From positions 966,543 through 1,030,542 of the forward strand of contig CM074814.1 in assembly GCA_037447605.1 (NCBI GenBank): a stretch of 64,000 nt of DNA. The letters are read 5' to 3'. Under the pieces are notes generated by a model, which was not told the DNA's origin, ran no database searches, and worked only from the letters and a program-made list of their open reading frames with translations. Below, piece after piece: positions 37,401 through 51,789 of the stretch. The position numbers and the translations under genes were made by a program. Origin of the DNA: Zygnema circumcarinatum. Lineage: Eukaryota; Streptophyta; Zygnematophyceae; Zygnematales; Zygnemataceae. Each line of letters starts with the position of its first letter. The stretch's first letter is position 1.

Positions 37401-40400
37401 TCTGGCTACTCCACCTGTACAATCATCACTTGAACTCGAGCATCCTCCTGACGCTCTTGAATTTGAGTTCATTGACTACTCTAAGCCTGGACAACCGCGC
37501 TCCCTCTCAAGAACCAAGAGCGTTGTGGAGACTGAGAAGCCCAACGAGAGGCCTCGTGAAAGTCTTGTAGAAGCCGCCAAGCGGTTTCGACAATCTGCAG
37601 CATTTAGCACCTTCAAAGTGTTCACGCCAATCCCTATGCCGCCCCCCCAAGGCTTTGTGCCAGGGATGACGAGTCCGCTAGCTGCTGCGACAAACTTACA
37701 TCTCGCGACAACATCAGTGGAGGCTGTGGAAGATAAAGAGGCGACAATTTTGCAGCTGCGCAAGGAAAATGAGGAGCTTTTCCATGACATTCGGTTAAAG
37801 CAACAAGAGCTGGAGGCTATATCCATGGTAAACAGTTGTATATTCATGTGAAAGTGGGCGGGAGCATCGTGTGAGCTGCTTGCGGGTTCGCTTCTCTTGG
37901 ATTGAAAAAAGCAGTATTTCAAGTCATGGGTGATGATGCGCTCTGTGCATCAGGGTTCTGCAACTGTGCCACCTTTACTTTGGGATTTTGGTACTGTCTA
38001 TGATAGGAAAGGAGTGGAGAGGTGCTAGAGGCGACTTCTACACTGATTTGCAGTGTTTGCTGCTGAACCTTTGACTTGCTTGGTTGCATTGTTGGTGAAT
38101 TACTTGATCGGGTGTTGGCCCTGCAGAGGGAGAGTCGGCTTCAGGAGGAATTCAAGCGTGTGACCCAAACGGAGCTATTACGGATCAAGGGTGCACTCGT
38201 GAGTTATTAGACATGAAATTAAAATTGCAGTGTGGTCGTGGCAGTTGTTACCTAGTAGCAAGCCTTCGTTAGCATTTTGCGGGGAGTGACCCTCTGACTT
38301 ATATCAATGCAGTTATGCTTGTAGACATACTCTCCAGTGACAAATACACACTTTCATGGAATGTCTTGGAGTCAAATCCTTTGTCGCTAAGTACATTATC
38401 CCCAGCATAAGCTTATGGTTCGGAGATTTGTGAGCTAGATGAGTCTTGAGAGTGGAAATTAGAATGAGGACCGTGTGACAGTGTTATAGGGAACACATGG
38501 TGTAGATGCGGATGTTGATCACTCCAGAATGAAACGAATGTCAGTCTCTCATTGGTGAGGGGAGATTGGAGATGCAGGAAGCTCGAGAAGCAGAGCTAGC
38601 GAGCATGGTGAAGGAGTTGGAGGAAGCGAAGGTGAGACTTGATAGCCAGTTTACAGCCTCTGAGTTGTGTGTGATTGAATTTCTAATTGGGAGATTGGAC
38701 ACTGTGAAAAGAAGGATGTCGTGACTTTGTGGCAATGACGTTGGCATTGACGACGAGGCTGAGGATGAGTTGGCTAAAGTTGGACATGAGAACGAAAATA
38801 TCATCCAACAAGGAATGCGTGTGTGAGGAGAATCAATGTGGATGATGAAGGAAACCTTTGTGTTGGGTGAATTTTGTGATACAGGGACAATTTGCAGACA
38901 TGCGAGCGAAGGCTATGACGGAGTTAAATCAGATGCAGCAGGTGCTGGCGGAGAAGGATGTTTGTCTGCAAAGGGCTGAGGGGGCCCTCGCTAAAATGAT
39001 ACTTGTAAGCATGAAACTGACGAATAGGGTTATTATTGTGATTGACACCCATTTCGCCACTGCATCGTGGGTGTGTGGAGTTTCAAGTGCTGCTTCTCCT
39101 TTCCATTACCATTGTGCAGTATAATAGACAAGTACAAATCAACCGTGAAGGTGGTCAACAGTTGCTCTGAAACTTCTCTGTCTTGACCGGGGGCCCCTTA
39201 CGCGGTTGACATAAAAGTGCAGGAGCGCAGATTTTTATGGAGAATGCTGAGTTCAATTCTGTGCTGGACGAGGTGCAGGTAAAGATGGAGTACTGGGGAG
39301 GTGGAAACCAAATACAGTTAGCAGGCAGTTTTAACGGTTGGACACAATACATGGACATGCAGCCAGACCTCACATCTGCTATTCCTCAAGAGGATGGTTC
39401 CAAGTATGACTGCCACTTTCACATTCCTCAGATTCCTTTGAAAGTCAGCTGCATATTGCTCATCGATAGCTCCTCTTGTCCAGCTTTCTTCTTCAATCAT
39501 TTGTCATCACTTTCGCACATCGTGGAATAATTATAGACCGTCGCCTGCTGCTCATTTGGCGCACGGACAGGGAGGAGAGAGGCAGTCAGAGAGGGGGGAG
39601 AGAGGGAGAGTGTCTGAGTGGATATCAAAGTGTCAGGAATAACGAGAAAGCAAGTGAGATAGTAGAAAACGGGGGGGGAGAGGGGCGGCGTCATTCCTTT
39701 TCATTTTTCATTTCTTTCTCTGAAGCATTTTTTTCTACTCCAAGAACTTTATAGTACTCTCTTTTACTACCCGCGTCATTAAGTTTTGTTCAAATTAGAG
39801 TGCGTCTAACACTGTTTTTCTCTTTGTATTTCTTTACCAGCGGACCGTTGATGTGGGAGGTGGAGCTCTACCTTTACCCTGGGATGTATCAGGCAAGCAC
39901 TGATAAGCTGAGACCGGCATAAGTTTTTTTGCTATAAATTATGAAGCATGCCGCTCTATGTGAAGTAGTCGGGTCTCACTCTATCCTTACTGTCACTGCT
40001 CTTTGTAAATTGCAATAACTCCAGATAACCATACAATCAAACTGATGCCCGAAAAACAATGCAAACAGAAATGGTAGAGACCCATATGGTATAGTTAAGT
40101 AGACGGCTGCCGAAAATCTTTTCATTTGAAGTTTGACAGAACAGGAAATCGGACATAAACAATTTCATCTGTCTTTCATTTCCTTTTTTTCAATTCCAAG
40201 CTAGGTAGAATTGGCTGCTAACGATCTTGTCCAATATTGTACAGACAATTGGTAAGGAGCAAGTTTTCTATGTCACCACAAAACAGAAACCAAAGCCATG
40301 TCCAGAGTTTTCTTGAAAGTCTACTATCTCCGTGGATCTGACCAAACCCCAATGTTTCATGTAATGGCCCTGCAGGTGAAGTTTGTCATTGACGGTGTTT

Positions 40401-40474
40401 GGACTGTTGATCCGCGACGTGACGTTGTAGCCGGCGATGTCGGCCAAAACAATCTACTTGTAGTCGAACCTTAA
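34473..40474 (+). CDS. CBM48 starch-granule protein, PTST2/FLO6-like
   Basis: Ten exons from the first usable ATG: 34473-35086, 35463-35764, 36666-36834, 37029-37827, 38127-38198, 38578-38631, 38885-39004, 39231-39403, 39841-39892, 40376-40474; 817 residues. The frame stays open upstream of the ATG to a possible acceptor near 34429, so a 5' exon with a plastid transit peptide is probably missing. The N-terminal part has the repeat-like DAQFVARLLEFLRASGIPPD...LEKIGRKDLADGVRTRG seen in PTST proteins. Long coiled-coil exons follow (LQLRKENEELFHDIRLKQQE, EAREAELASMVKELEEAK). The C-terminal CBM48 has QIQLAGSFNGWTQYM, GPLMWEVELYLYPGMYQ and VKFVIDGVWTVDPRRDVV. Family members bind glucans and target starch-synthase machinery in plastids. 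The intron after the LYPGMYQ exon starts with GC (GC-AG type). Confidence 0.87.
39893..40375 (+). other. GC-AG intron in the PTST2/FLO6-like gene
   Basis: The donor is CAG|GCAAGC and the acceptor CTGCAG|GTGAAG. The reading frame joins in phase 0 between ...YLYPGMYQ and VKFVIDGVW, which are contiguous in CBM48 domains. No GT donor in the right phase is seen nearby. Confidence 0.8.
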
Positions 40475-41604
40475 GGCACAAGGACCTGCTCACCTTCAGT
40501 CTCCCTCCTATTCCACCAAAGTCATGGAGACTCATATTATATCGTGGGTATCCAGACTTGCGTGCTACATCCTCGGTCTAATGACTATTTCGCCAAGCTA
40601 TAGAAGTTCATATCGTATCGTGTGTATTCAGACTATATACGGTGCTGCCGGCTCCCCATCCCCGTGACGACCAGTTAACCCCCTAATGTCTGGGAGCCGA
40701 ACAGCGCTTGGTCATGTTTTGATCACGAAGAGCGACCGCCTCCAAATGACTTTTGTCCTCCCCTGCCTCCCTTGTAAGACGTGCAAAACCAGCTGCGCAT
40801 TTAAATGAGCTGCTGAATGCATGTAGAGGCTCTTTGCAAATAGTTTTCTAGTAGAAATTTGTTACTTTAGCAAACATGCGGCTTGTCGGGTAGATTAGCT
40901 ATGTGTATTGGGTCTTCCTCTATACACGTGTGAGATATGATGGGGGACAGCCAACTTCCAGGCATGGAGAGGCGCTGAAACATGGCAGGACATGAAAATC
41001 GACAGTTTTTTCCTTGATATCACTCTTCCTAACAAAATATAGAGTCACCTTTAGATTTCGGGTCTGTTCCCCGTTGTTTTTTTTGTGTCTATTGCTTGTA
41101 CTTCACATTCTCTCGATATGGAAGCTTGATATAGCACCATCCCCTCCTTGAAGCTATGAGAGTGAGATGTTGTGTTTGTAAGTGTTTGTGGCTGCTCCAA
41201 CCTGTCGCCATTAGAAAGATCTTCATTCGACTACAACATTAATAATCTTGTGAGGTTGCAAATGGAGAGAGAGCAAGAAAGGGAGAAGCGCATGAGGACG
41301 AGAAAGAAACGGGAGAGGAAAGGCCAAACTCAAAATAACAATCCTCCACTCGCAAGGATCTGGACAAGACAGCGTGCAAGCCCCTGCCTGCCCGCCCCCA
41401 TAAAGACACCTTGTCCTCCTCCACCCCACCACAAGCCCAAGAGGCCTCCCCTGTACACGGCCTGCGCTCCCCAAAGCCCCCATGGCTGCCAGACAACCTA
41501 CCGCGCTATTCCCACTCTAAGAAGCTCAATCCACACATCAGAATTGTCCCCCTTCTGCAGCTGACACGCCTTTCTTCAGGATTAACAAAGGTGGGGGGAA
41601 AGAA
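40475..41604. other. Spacer between convergent PTST-like and E2 genes
   Basis: Shared 3' region. A block near 40532-40561 is partly repeated at about 40607-40636 (TCATAT.(G/A)TATCGTG.GTAT.CAGACT), and this word resembles the GTATCG-rich patches elsewhere. An open frame at 41172-41564 has no family motifs. Confidence 0.5.
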
Positions 41605-43846
<2,242 letters not shown>

Positions 43847-46800
43847 ATGCTGGGAGGGAGCGGGAAAAGGAAAGTTCTGACCACAGGGCCGCAGCCTCAG
43901 CAGCACTATGAGGGGCAGAGCAGCCACGAGTCTCTGCCGCGCCTGCAGACCCCTCCCAACGCAGCGCACATCCCCGAAAACTATGCGGACATTGCAGGCT
44001 TGGAGTATCCGCCAGCGCTCTACGCCGCCATGGAGCAGTACCTGCCGGCCCACCTGTTGGGACTTTCTCGGGAGGAGAAGATCACATACATTGAAAGAGT
44101 TTTGACAAAGTACAGACCAGATGGAGAGCGGACCAGGGTAATTTTAGGGATGAAGCTTGTGGGGTTGCGGTCAATCAATAAATGACGATCTATCTGAAGG
44201 GAAAAAGAAAAAGCGCAAAAACGTACATATGTATGTAATGAACTGCTAGGGTTTCTTGATGCTTCGGATGTGGGCTAGGGTTTACTTGGCGGTATTTCGG
44301 TCAATTGAAGGCAACCCTACTCTTGGCGCTCTGTTTGTCTTTCCTGCTCAAATTGACCCATTTTTTAAGGTGTGAAGTCGGTGTTTTGTGTTTTGGTGCT
44401 TTGAAGGCAATTCCATTCTCGCTCCTCACCAACATGTGAACTACATTCAATTTTTTCAAAGGGTTCTTTGTTGGGTTGTTTGGATGGCTCTTTCTGCAGA
44501 AGCATAGGGATTATAGGGAGCGGATACGACAAAGTTACCAGGTGAATACACCATGAATTGCTTTTGGCTAGACCTTAGTACAAGTTTACTCAAATATAAC
44601 GGAACGTCATCACTTGTAAAGTAGCCAAAGGAACGCATTTATTCTAGATGTTTCTGAGTTACGGTAGTTGCATGCCATTAAATAGTAGCGCCTGCATCAC
44701 AAAAGTTATCGATGCAGACAATCTCAACTGACATAACAGAAGCCTCGCCTTTGTACAGTTAAGGAGGGACCTTTTAGATTGTTAAGGGTTTCTACCGTTA
44801 CCAGGGCAACTATCCATTTTTAGGCGACGCATTTCATGGAATTACTGCGCCACATAATCATCGTGATTAGGTAGGGCAGGAACCCACGTTGTTTTGGCCA
44901 GACTTAGACTGGTTGGCATTAGCAGCGAAATCACAAGCATCAGCCAACAAACGCGTTCCAGTTTTCTAGCCAAGTCGTTACATTGTTTTGTTATAGCACT
45001 GTCATCGTAGGGAAAGAGTGGGGCGGCTAACTATGCTTCCCACTAAACACAATAGGGAGGGAAAGGGCGAGGGGACCAGAGGCAGAGGAGGGAGGGGGGG
45101 GGGGGAAGGAGGGAGAAAGCCATCAAAAGAGAGGGAGAAAGGGAGAGACGGAGAGAGATACATGAGCGGTTGATGTTAATCAACCCTTTCCTTGCATGAA
45201 CTGACATTGTTCGGCTGGACTTTTTGCGTGACAGCCAATGCATGTTGAGCTCTACCAGCTCGATCCTGGAAGCTTTCTGGTCGATTCCTTTTATGAAGCG
45301 GTCGCTAAGGGCACCACCGATGCTTTGAAGAGCGTGCTCGTAGAGCATGCTCCGGGCCTGTACACGCTGGACATGCTCAATCCGGGCTTCTGCTCCATGG
45401 TGCTGGAAGAGGTGAGGGCCGTGAACCTGCTTTCGCAAGTCTCCTTAACTATGCAGTCGTCAAACAGGAACAAGGAGGAGCATGTTTTTGGGATTTTTGG
45501 AATGTGGGGTTTCGGGGAATGCTGTTGGGGGGATTCTCTTGATCATGAACACGCACATGAGGGCAGGCTGAATTAAAGTGTGAGCAGGGCAGTATCTATA
45601 ATAGCACCTTTTGGTGGTTTGGTTCTATGGAGGGATTTGTATTTATGTCTGGCCTAATGATGTGAGCAGGTAGAACATTTTGAGAAGTGGGCTACAAAAG
45701 CGAAGGTAAAGATAATGAGACCAAATACAATGAACAACTATGGAGCTGTGCTGGATGACTTGGGTATGGATGGCATGCTGAACGAGCTCATGAGAAAGTA
45801 TATTTCACCCATGGCTGCAGGTATAGACCCTATCCTCAGTGCAAAAGTACAAGCTCAACCTTTTCATAAGAACTTGCTTTTAGGATTGCATAAGAAATGT
45901 CGCAGGTGTTCTGATTCCATCATTAAGCTTCTCTTCCTTCTCTACTGAACAGCACTGCACTGCATTTCTTCATGTCGCAGTGTTGTTTCCAAATGTGGGA
46001 GGCGCCACGCTCGACTCACATCATGGCTTCGTTGTGGAATACAGCTTAGATCGAGACCTCGAACTCGGTATAACTTTCTTCCTTCCCTTTTCCTCAGCTA
46101 TGAATATTGCTGATGTATCCCAAGAATATGCAGGCAACCTCTATTCCAAATAGCATATTTCTCTCTCCCCCCCGCCCCTACCCCTCTCTCTCTCTCCCTC
46201 CCTCACCCTCCCTCTCCCTCTCTCTCTCTTCCCTCTCTCTCTCCCTCTTTCTCGCTCTCCACCCTGTGCATCCATCCTCATTCTGTTACGCCCTTCTACT
46301 GCGCGATGTCCGGCAGGCTTTCACGTGGACGACTCCGAGGTGACCCTGAACGTGTGCCTCGGGGAGGAGTTCGCAGGCGGAGAGCTCTTCTTCCGCGGAG
46401 TGCGATGCGACAAGCACGTCAACGGGGAGGTCAGACCCGAGGTCCGCCTGCGCCCNNNNNNNNNNCTCCCCTCCCTCCCCTTTCAGCGCTTCAGAGGCGA
46501 GGAATGCATGCGGATTCCATATACCATTAACAGCGTCCTGTTTTTTTGGGGGGTTGTTTCTGCAGGAGTTTCTGGAGTACTCCCACGTTCCCGGTCGGGC
46601 GATTCTGCACGCGGGGAGGCATCGGCACGGGGCGAAAGCGATCCTTGCGGGACAGAGAGCCAATCTTATCATGTGGTGCCGAAGGTGACATGGAAACCTG
46701 TTTCTGTGCAGTTTAACTAGATACGTTATTTAGTTTTGGTACAGAAGGGTTAAATCTGACTTGCAGAGTAACTCGCATGTTTCTCTTTCCTCTCTCTCTC

Positions 46801-46987
46801 GCTCCTCCCGCTTCCCTTTTCCTTTATCCTTTTTTGTTTTGTTATTGATGTGCGTGTGAACAGCTCGGCGTTTAGGGAGCTGAAAAAGTACCAGCGCGAT
46901 TTTTCGGGATGGTGTACGGAGTGTTCCATGTACAAAGAGGAGAGAAGGAAGCGGCTGTCCAACGCAAAACGCCAACTGGCGGGGTAA
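43847..46987 (+). CDS. 2-oxoglutarate/Fe(II)-dependent oxygenase (PKHD/P4H-like)
   Basis: Eight exons: 43847-44137, 44500-44541, 45235-45411, 45670-45820, 45981-46067, 46317-46429, 46566-46684, 46864-46987; 367 residues, start MLGGSGKRKVLTT. The N-terminal part has YHIPENY-like NAAHIPENYADIAGLEY; the catalytic half has VLFPNVGGATLDSHHGFVVE, then GFHVDDSEVTLNVCLGEEF with the iron-binding His252 and Asp254. It continues with AGGELFFRGVRC, then HVPGRAILHAGRHRHGAKAI with the distal His near 308, and GQRANLIMWCR with the 2-oxoglutarate-binding Arg near 318. It resembles the plant 2OG-Fe(II) oxygenase group of unknown substrate related to lysyl/prolyl hydroxylases. An N run (46456-46465) lies in the intron between exons 6 and 7 and does not affect the protein. 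Confidence 0.92.
46456..46465. other. Assembly gap (10 N)
   Basis: Ten undetermined bases sit inside an intron of the oxygenase gene, next to CCTCCC-rich sequence. The true length may differ. Confidence 0.99.
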
Positions 46988-48817
46988 AGCGGCGCATGGA
47001 GACAGACGGCACACGGGCCGTTGTGTATTACAATCTTCTTTTTTGATCGCTGCCATGTGCTCTGACCTAATACTGCTCCTCCTTGTTTTGACTCGTCCCT
47101 TTGGGGATCTGTAATTACTCCGATTACTGTAACTCTTGTCAAGTTGGGGTTGTGCAAATGGTTTGCCTTCGGAAGCAGAGAGAGAGGATGTATGATGAAA
47201 GGAGAGCGAATGGGGCGGAGGGGCACTCCATGTTCACTGCCATACCGTTGATGCTCTGAACTCTCGCTCTGTCACATGGAACAACCCCCCAGAACTGAAG
47301 CTGCATACATGTATGCATGTATGAATGTATGCATGCATGTATGCTTGCATGAAGTACTCTTTCTGGTCTCAAACTTACGAACAACTTTTTAAGTCCGCCT
47401 CCCCCCAGTGGACTCGTGCTCGTCGCTGTCAAAATTTTGGACGTCCAAAGAGAGAGTGGAAGGTGGCATTGATCTCACGATGGCGAGGCCATGAAAGTGA
47501 CAAAATCGACAACATGGGGAACCACGAGGAACAACTGGTCGAAAAGGACCTATGGACAAACTAAAGAACCCTCAAAACTTTGTGGGAGCGGGCGGGCGGC
47601 GGCGCTCTAACGTCCACAAACGGCGCTACCCGAGAACCACGAGCAAAGAGAGGGCTACGGTACCGCACGTGCGGGGAGGCGGAAGTAGCCGTTGAAATAA
47701 CGACGAGCACCTCTGTACGGCGTGACAGCACACGTACTTCACTCCGTACGGATGGCAACCGGCGGCAGTTCGGACCTCAACAGAATTCTGTTGGCGAGAG
47801 CGGGAAGGAACGCGACAAAAACGTTTTGACTCACTTGTCGGATAGGGGGCGTCTTCACCAATGGGAGCTTACCAGGTGTGGGCTTGGGGACACGTGGCAT
47901 ATGTGCATGCACGTCCGGCGGCTCTGTGGCAGATTCGATGAATCCGTACGGAAAGTCACGAGAAGTCGCCCTTATCCACTTGCCACGTTGCACAAGATGC
48001 CAGATACCAGATCTCGTATGTACGAATTTAAATGTACGAAAATCTGCCGCCCGATATCTCGCGAGCGGGCGAGATCTTTTGTGAAGCGTCGGTCCAAATC
48101 CAGCCTGTACCCTATTGGGCAGGCCCAAACATTTTCAACCGCTGGCCCTTCCGCATGACGGCTCCCTATTGGCTGTCTTGACGCGGCGGCCATCCAGGGC
48201 AGGCCTAAAATCCGTCTCCTCCCCCCCTTCCCTCTGGCCGAGCCCCCCGCCCTGCCGCCCGGGCCCGGCTAGCCGCCAAACCCACCGACCCCCCCGCCCC
48301 CCGTTACCGCCATAACCTGCCGTTTAATTTTCCCCTTCGCATGCTGCCAGGACGTTCGTACAACCTTCTATTTGTCCGACGTGGCGCCACGTGTTGGCAC
48401 GCGGCGCCGCGCAAGCCGGCCACGCCAATGGAAGGCCTCGGCGGGCGGGGGCAGGAGAAAGCAACAGAGCCGCCCGGGCCCGGGGGGCGCCGAGGCCTCC
48501 CATTGGGCCCCGCCCTTATCGCACGTGCCAAAACCGCCGCCTCTCGCTAGGCGCACCCCTCTCCCGCGCCGCGCCCTCCTCCCTCACGGCAGCTCTCTCC
48601 CCCCTCCCTCCCGCCGCGGCAGCCCCTCTGCTCTCTCCGAATATTAGGGTTGCGGGCTGGGGCCTCACTCTGTCCCTCTCTCTCTCTCTCCCACTTTCTC
48701 TCCCTCTATTCCCTTTCTGTACTACCTCCAGCGCGCAGTTTCACTGGTCCCGCTCCTCTCGCTCGTTCTCTCCCTCTATCCTCTTATCCTGGGCTCCCTT
48801 TCGCTATCTCTCACGCG
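46988..48817. other. Spacer between the oxygenase gene and the orphan ORF
   Basis: A TGCATG/TGTATG-rich patch lies at 47305-47350 and dispersed repeat copy B at 47465-47551. Further on are several GTACGG words (47715-48020), CCAAT boxes, GC-rich sequence with GTGGCGCCACGTGTTGG (about 48379), and a telo-box-like ATTAGGGTTG (48643). Open frames in the GC-rich part overlap on both strands and show no motifs. Confidence 0.5.
47465..47551 (+). repeat. Dispersed repeat, copy B
   Basis: This matches copy A (519-604) over its full length and copy C (about 51695-51789, inverted) in two blocks: TTGATCTCACGA plus GGCGA, and AACATGGGGA.CCACGAGGAA followed by ACTGGTCG. Copies B and C share the longer upstream block, so B looks intermediate. 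Confidence 0.6.
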
Positions 48818-49471
48818 ATGGGGGCACCAAGTATCGCTGTTGCTTCGCTCTCCTTTGCTGCAACAGCGATGCTCGTGCTTTCAACCATGGCGGTACGCTC
48901 AGCAGGTCCTGCAGTGTCATCATTCGGAACGTTTGAAAGCTTCCAGGAGCGTCTCAGCCCATTGATATTGAGAGCCTCAGCAATGAAACTCTTCTCTCAA
49001 AATGCGGAGCGCGAACGCGCCCCTCTGTCTGCAGGCGCCACCGCGAGCAGGATCAGAAAGCTTGCAAGGAAACTTGGAAGCTTCCAGAAGTTGGAGGAGG
49101 AGGCGCTGCAGAGTTTAGGGTTTGTGGAGGCGTCCTTGGGAGGGGCCAGCGGGGCTACACAGAGGCGCCGTCTCAGATCCGTAGAGACGCCGCTTCCTAC
49201 GGAAACTGAAACTGTGTTGGCTGGGGAGGCAGGCTCCATTAATCCTTTTGGCCGTGGGGAGGAGGGGTTCCAAGAAGAGCATGTGACCTTTGGTGAGGAG
49301 GACGGGTTCATGGGGTATGAGAGCTTGGACTGGTCGCACCTGGTGAAGAAAATTACGGACAGAATGGGGGGAGAGGGGGAGGCGTGGGAGAGCGTGAAGG
49401 AGGGAGAGGTAGCGCAGGCACGGCGGAAGGCGGTAGCGACAGGTTGGAGGTGGCTGAGGGGGGGCTCATAG
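48818..49471 (+). CDS. Orphan single-exon ORF, possible membrane-anchored or secreted protein
   Basis: 217 residues, unrecognised. It starts MGAPSIAVASLSFAATAMLV, a hydrophobic N terminus that could be a signal peptide or anchor. A basic/helical stretch follows (ATASRIRKLARKLGSFQKLE). The rest is acidic and Gly-rich, ending with WRWLRGGS. A telo-box-like ATTAGGGTTG lies about 170 bases upstream and a CT-rich leader separates them, as in real genes of this window. The frame is open upstream without an ATG. It may also be a chance frame in GC-rich DNA; no introns or family motifs support it. Confidence 0.45.
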   Translation: MGAPSIAVASLSFAATAMLVLSTMAVRSAGPAVSSFGTFESFQERLSPLILRASAMKLFSQNAERERAPLSAGATASRIRKLARKLGSFQKLEEEALQSLGFVEASLGGASGATQRRRLRSVETPLPTETETVLAGEAGSINPFGRGEEGFQEEHVTFGEEDGFMGYESLDWSHLVKKITDRMGGEGEAWESVKEGEVAQARRKAVATGWRWLRGGS

Positions 49472-50708
49472 TGGGAGAGAGGGGGGAAAGTGGGAAGAGA
49501 GAAGTCGAGGGAGACGGGGAGGAAGGAGAAAAAGAGGAGGAGAGGGGAAGGCAGTGCGAGAGAGAGGTTTGAGAAATGGAGAGGAAAGAGAATGTTCCCT
49601 ATGGAAAACGGAGCTTGAGGGAGGACATGTGTTAGTAACTTCATGCCTTGTTTTCAGCAAGCAGAATAGAGAATACGATATGCTGCGGTTACGACGAGGT
49701 AACTAAGGTTTGAGTGCAGGTCCTTTGAGAAGTGTGCGATTGCCCTAAAGCAGGAGACGCGCACATGTGATCATCAACGCCGGGATGATCATGACGGAGC
49801 AATTAGAGCAACTCTGGATTAAGGGTTAAGGTTGTCTTTTTTAATTTTTAATTGTAGGATAGTCCGGTGCTATGCATGTACCATAGCGATGCTGCCATGC
49901 ATGGCAGCCATGCGATAGATTTTGTAGGAGGCAGCTTGTAAAGAGAAGCTCGGATTGCTGTACACTTGGGTCGAAGCCCCGCAAATTGCGTTGCTTTGGT
50001 TCTCTAGACCAGAGCAGTGGGCGTAGGAAATAGAGTGGGAAAATTTCAGGGCCTTTTCAGCCCTGCACAATGTGCAGTATTGGGTGAATGCAGGCCACTC
50101 GAGAGCTAAGAGTATATCAGGAATTTAGTCAAAATGTCGGAGGTTTCCGGGCTGTTGAGGACGAAACCAGTATTTCATAGTGCTGAGAGTTCGGGGTTTC
50201 CGGTTTTTATGCATTGCGCGACTCTTGCACGGTGGGCATGGCCATCGTGGGGTCAATGCCAACTCCAATTCTCTTTCTCTCAATTTTCTTTCAATTCTTT
50301 TTCTTTCTCTTTCTTTGTTTTGTCATAATGATTCCAAGACTGTTTTTGGGGATCTGAGTTGGACTTGTGGTGGTGGGATTCCCTGAATTCCATGAACGGT
50401 GCTCGTGGTTTTCTGTTTCTGGGCTCTGCCGAGCTCCCTGTGAGTAGAGAGGGACCATTCATTTGAATGACCTATTCGGGTGCTAAAGCGTTTGCCAAGA
50501 GGACCGCGCCCTCGCCAGGCCATGCCGATAGAGCCGTACTCCGTTTTTATTTGCGCTTTAAGTGGGTCAGCTCGCGCACCCCTCCCTCCCTGGTCGGAGG
50601 ATGAGTCCGTCCATGCCTCGCGAGCGAGCGAGCGAGGCAGAGCAGCCCACGGGGGAAGGCTGGGCCGGCCTGCGAGCGAGCGGGGCATGGGGGGGCATGG
50701 CATGGACT

Positions 50709-50804
50709 CATGGGCATGGGCATGGGCATAGGCATGGGCATGGGCATGGGCATGGGCATAGGCATGGGCATGGGCATGGGCATAGGCATGGGCATGGGCA
50801 TGGG
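50709..50804. repeat. ATGGGC hexanucleotide array with higher-order period
   Basis: Sixteen hexamers, ATGGGC, with ATAGGC variants mostly every fourth to fifth unit, giving a roughly 24-30 base higher-order period. The same unit in opposite orientation (CCCATG) occurs at 56888-56916 in the last intron of the HLB1-like gene. Confidence 0.95.
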
Positions 50805-51694
50805 CGATTGGGCATGCGTCCATCCATGGGAGCCGTTGGATGCATCCAGTTTGTCGTGGCCCCGTGTCACACGTGTCATGGACAGGCCTCTATATTTAAG
50901 GGAATATATCTACGGAACCCCTTACGTCCCGTAAATACATGTTGGCCGTCCCTTAAACACATATAAGGGAGAAATATGGCCTACCGTACAGTATCAGACT
51001 TGGCATAATCGTACAAAAATTGACGGCCAATGTTAGAGAAATTACAGTCACGGCCCTGGTTACAGTTGCGGTTACATTATTGACGTTGTAGCAGTTAGAT
51101 CGTGTGAAGGCCCTCCGTGAGATCCCTCAAAGGTAGAGCGGGGAGCAGTGTGGGAAGGCAGGCGGCAAGTGGTAGTGTGTCATACTTAGATTTGTAGGAC
51201 CCTAAAGTACTTGGTACTGAGTGATATTGGGGTGTGCCTTTATCTGAATAGAATAGTCTTATAATTATTGTGTCACAAGACATTGGTTTGGTAGAACTAT
51301 AGTGTTCAAGCTTGCAGTGAGGTGCTACACTTCATTGTGCGTTGTTAAAGCTGGTGCTTGCAGTCCTTGCATGAGCATGTCCAAGTGTATCTAAGTTGTT
51401 CCCTTCCTATTAATATATAAAGAGTTTTCCTATATTTCTCCTTTCTACATTTGTATTGTGTTATTCTTTCACCTTTTGCTTCGGAGTACAATACGCATAT
51501 GCATGAAAGCGAGTGAGTTGATTAGAGAATTGATTGAATTGAATTGATTGATTGAATTGATTGATTGCCCTGTGCGGGGAGCAAAAGAGGCAGGGGCAAC
51601 AAGAGGGCCTCAGAGACCGTTGCTGCTCAAAATCCCTCAAAAACTCTTAGAAAATCTCAAGATTTCCTATAAAAACGAACATATATCCGTGGTT

Positions 51695-51789
51695 TAGATC
51701 CTTCGCGACCAGTATTTCCTCGTGGCTCCCCATGTTACAGACTTTGTCCATGTACGTGTGATGGCATCATCGCCCTCGTGAGATCAACG
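51695..51789 (-). repeat. Dispersed repeat, copy C (inverted)
   Basis: The reverse complement contains GTTGATCTCACGAGGGCGAT and AACATGGGGAGCCACGAGGA followed by ACTGGTCGCGAAGGATCT, matching copy B at the same spacing within about ten bases. Confidence 0.55.

Noticed and set aside
41172-41564. Plus-strand basic/Pro-rich frame between the PTST-like and E2 genes
   Set aside because: It overlaps the E2 3' region, is low complexity and shows no conserved motif.
46306-46720. Open frames reading through the N run
   Set aside because: The gap is in an intron; exons 6 and 7 of the oxygenase join at 46429/46566 in phase.
50562-50966. Gly/His/Met-repeat frames over the ATGGGC array
   Set aside because: They are produced by the hexamer repeat and contain no other domain.
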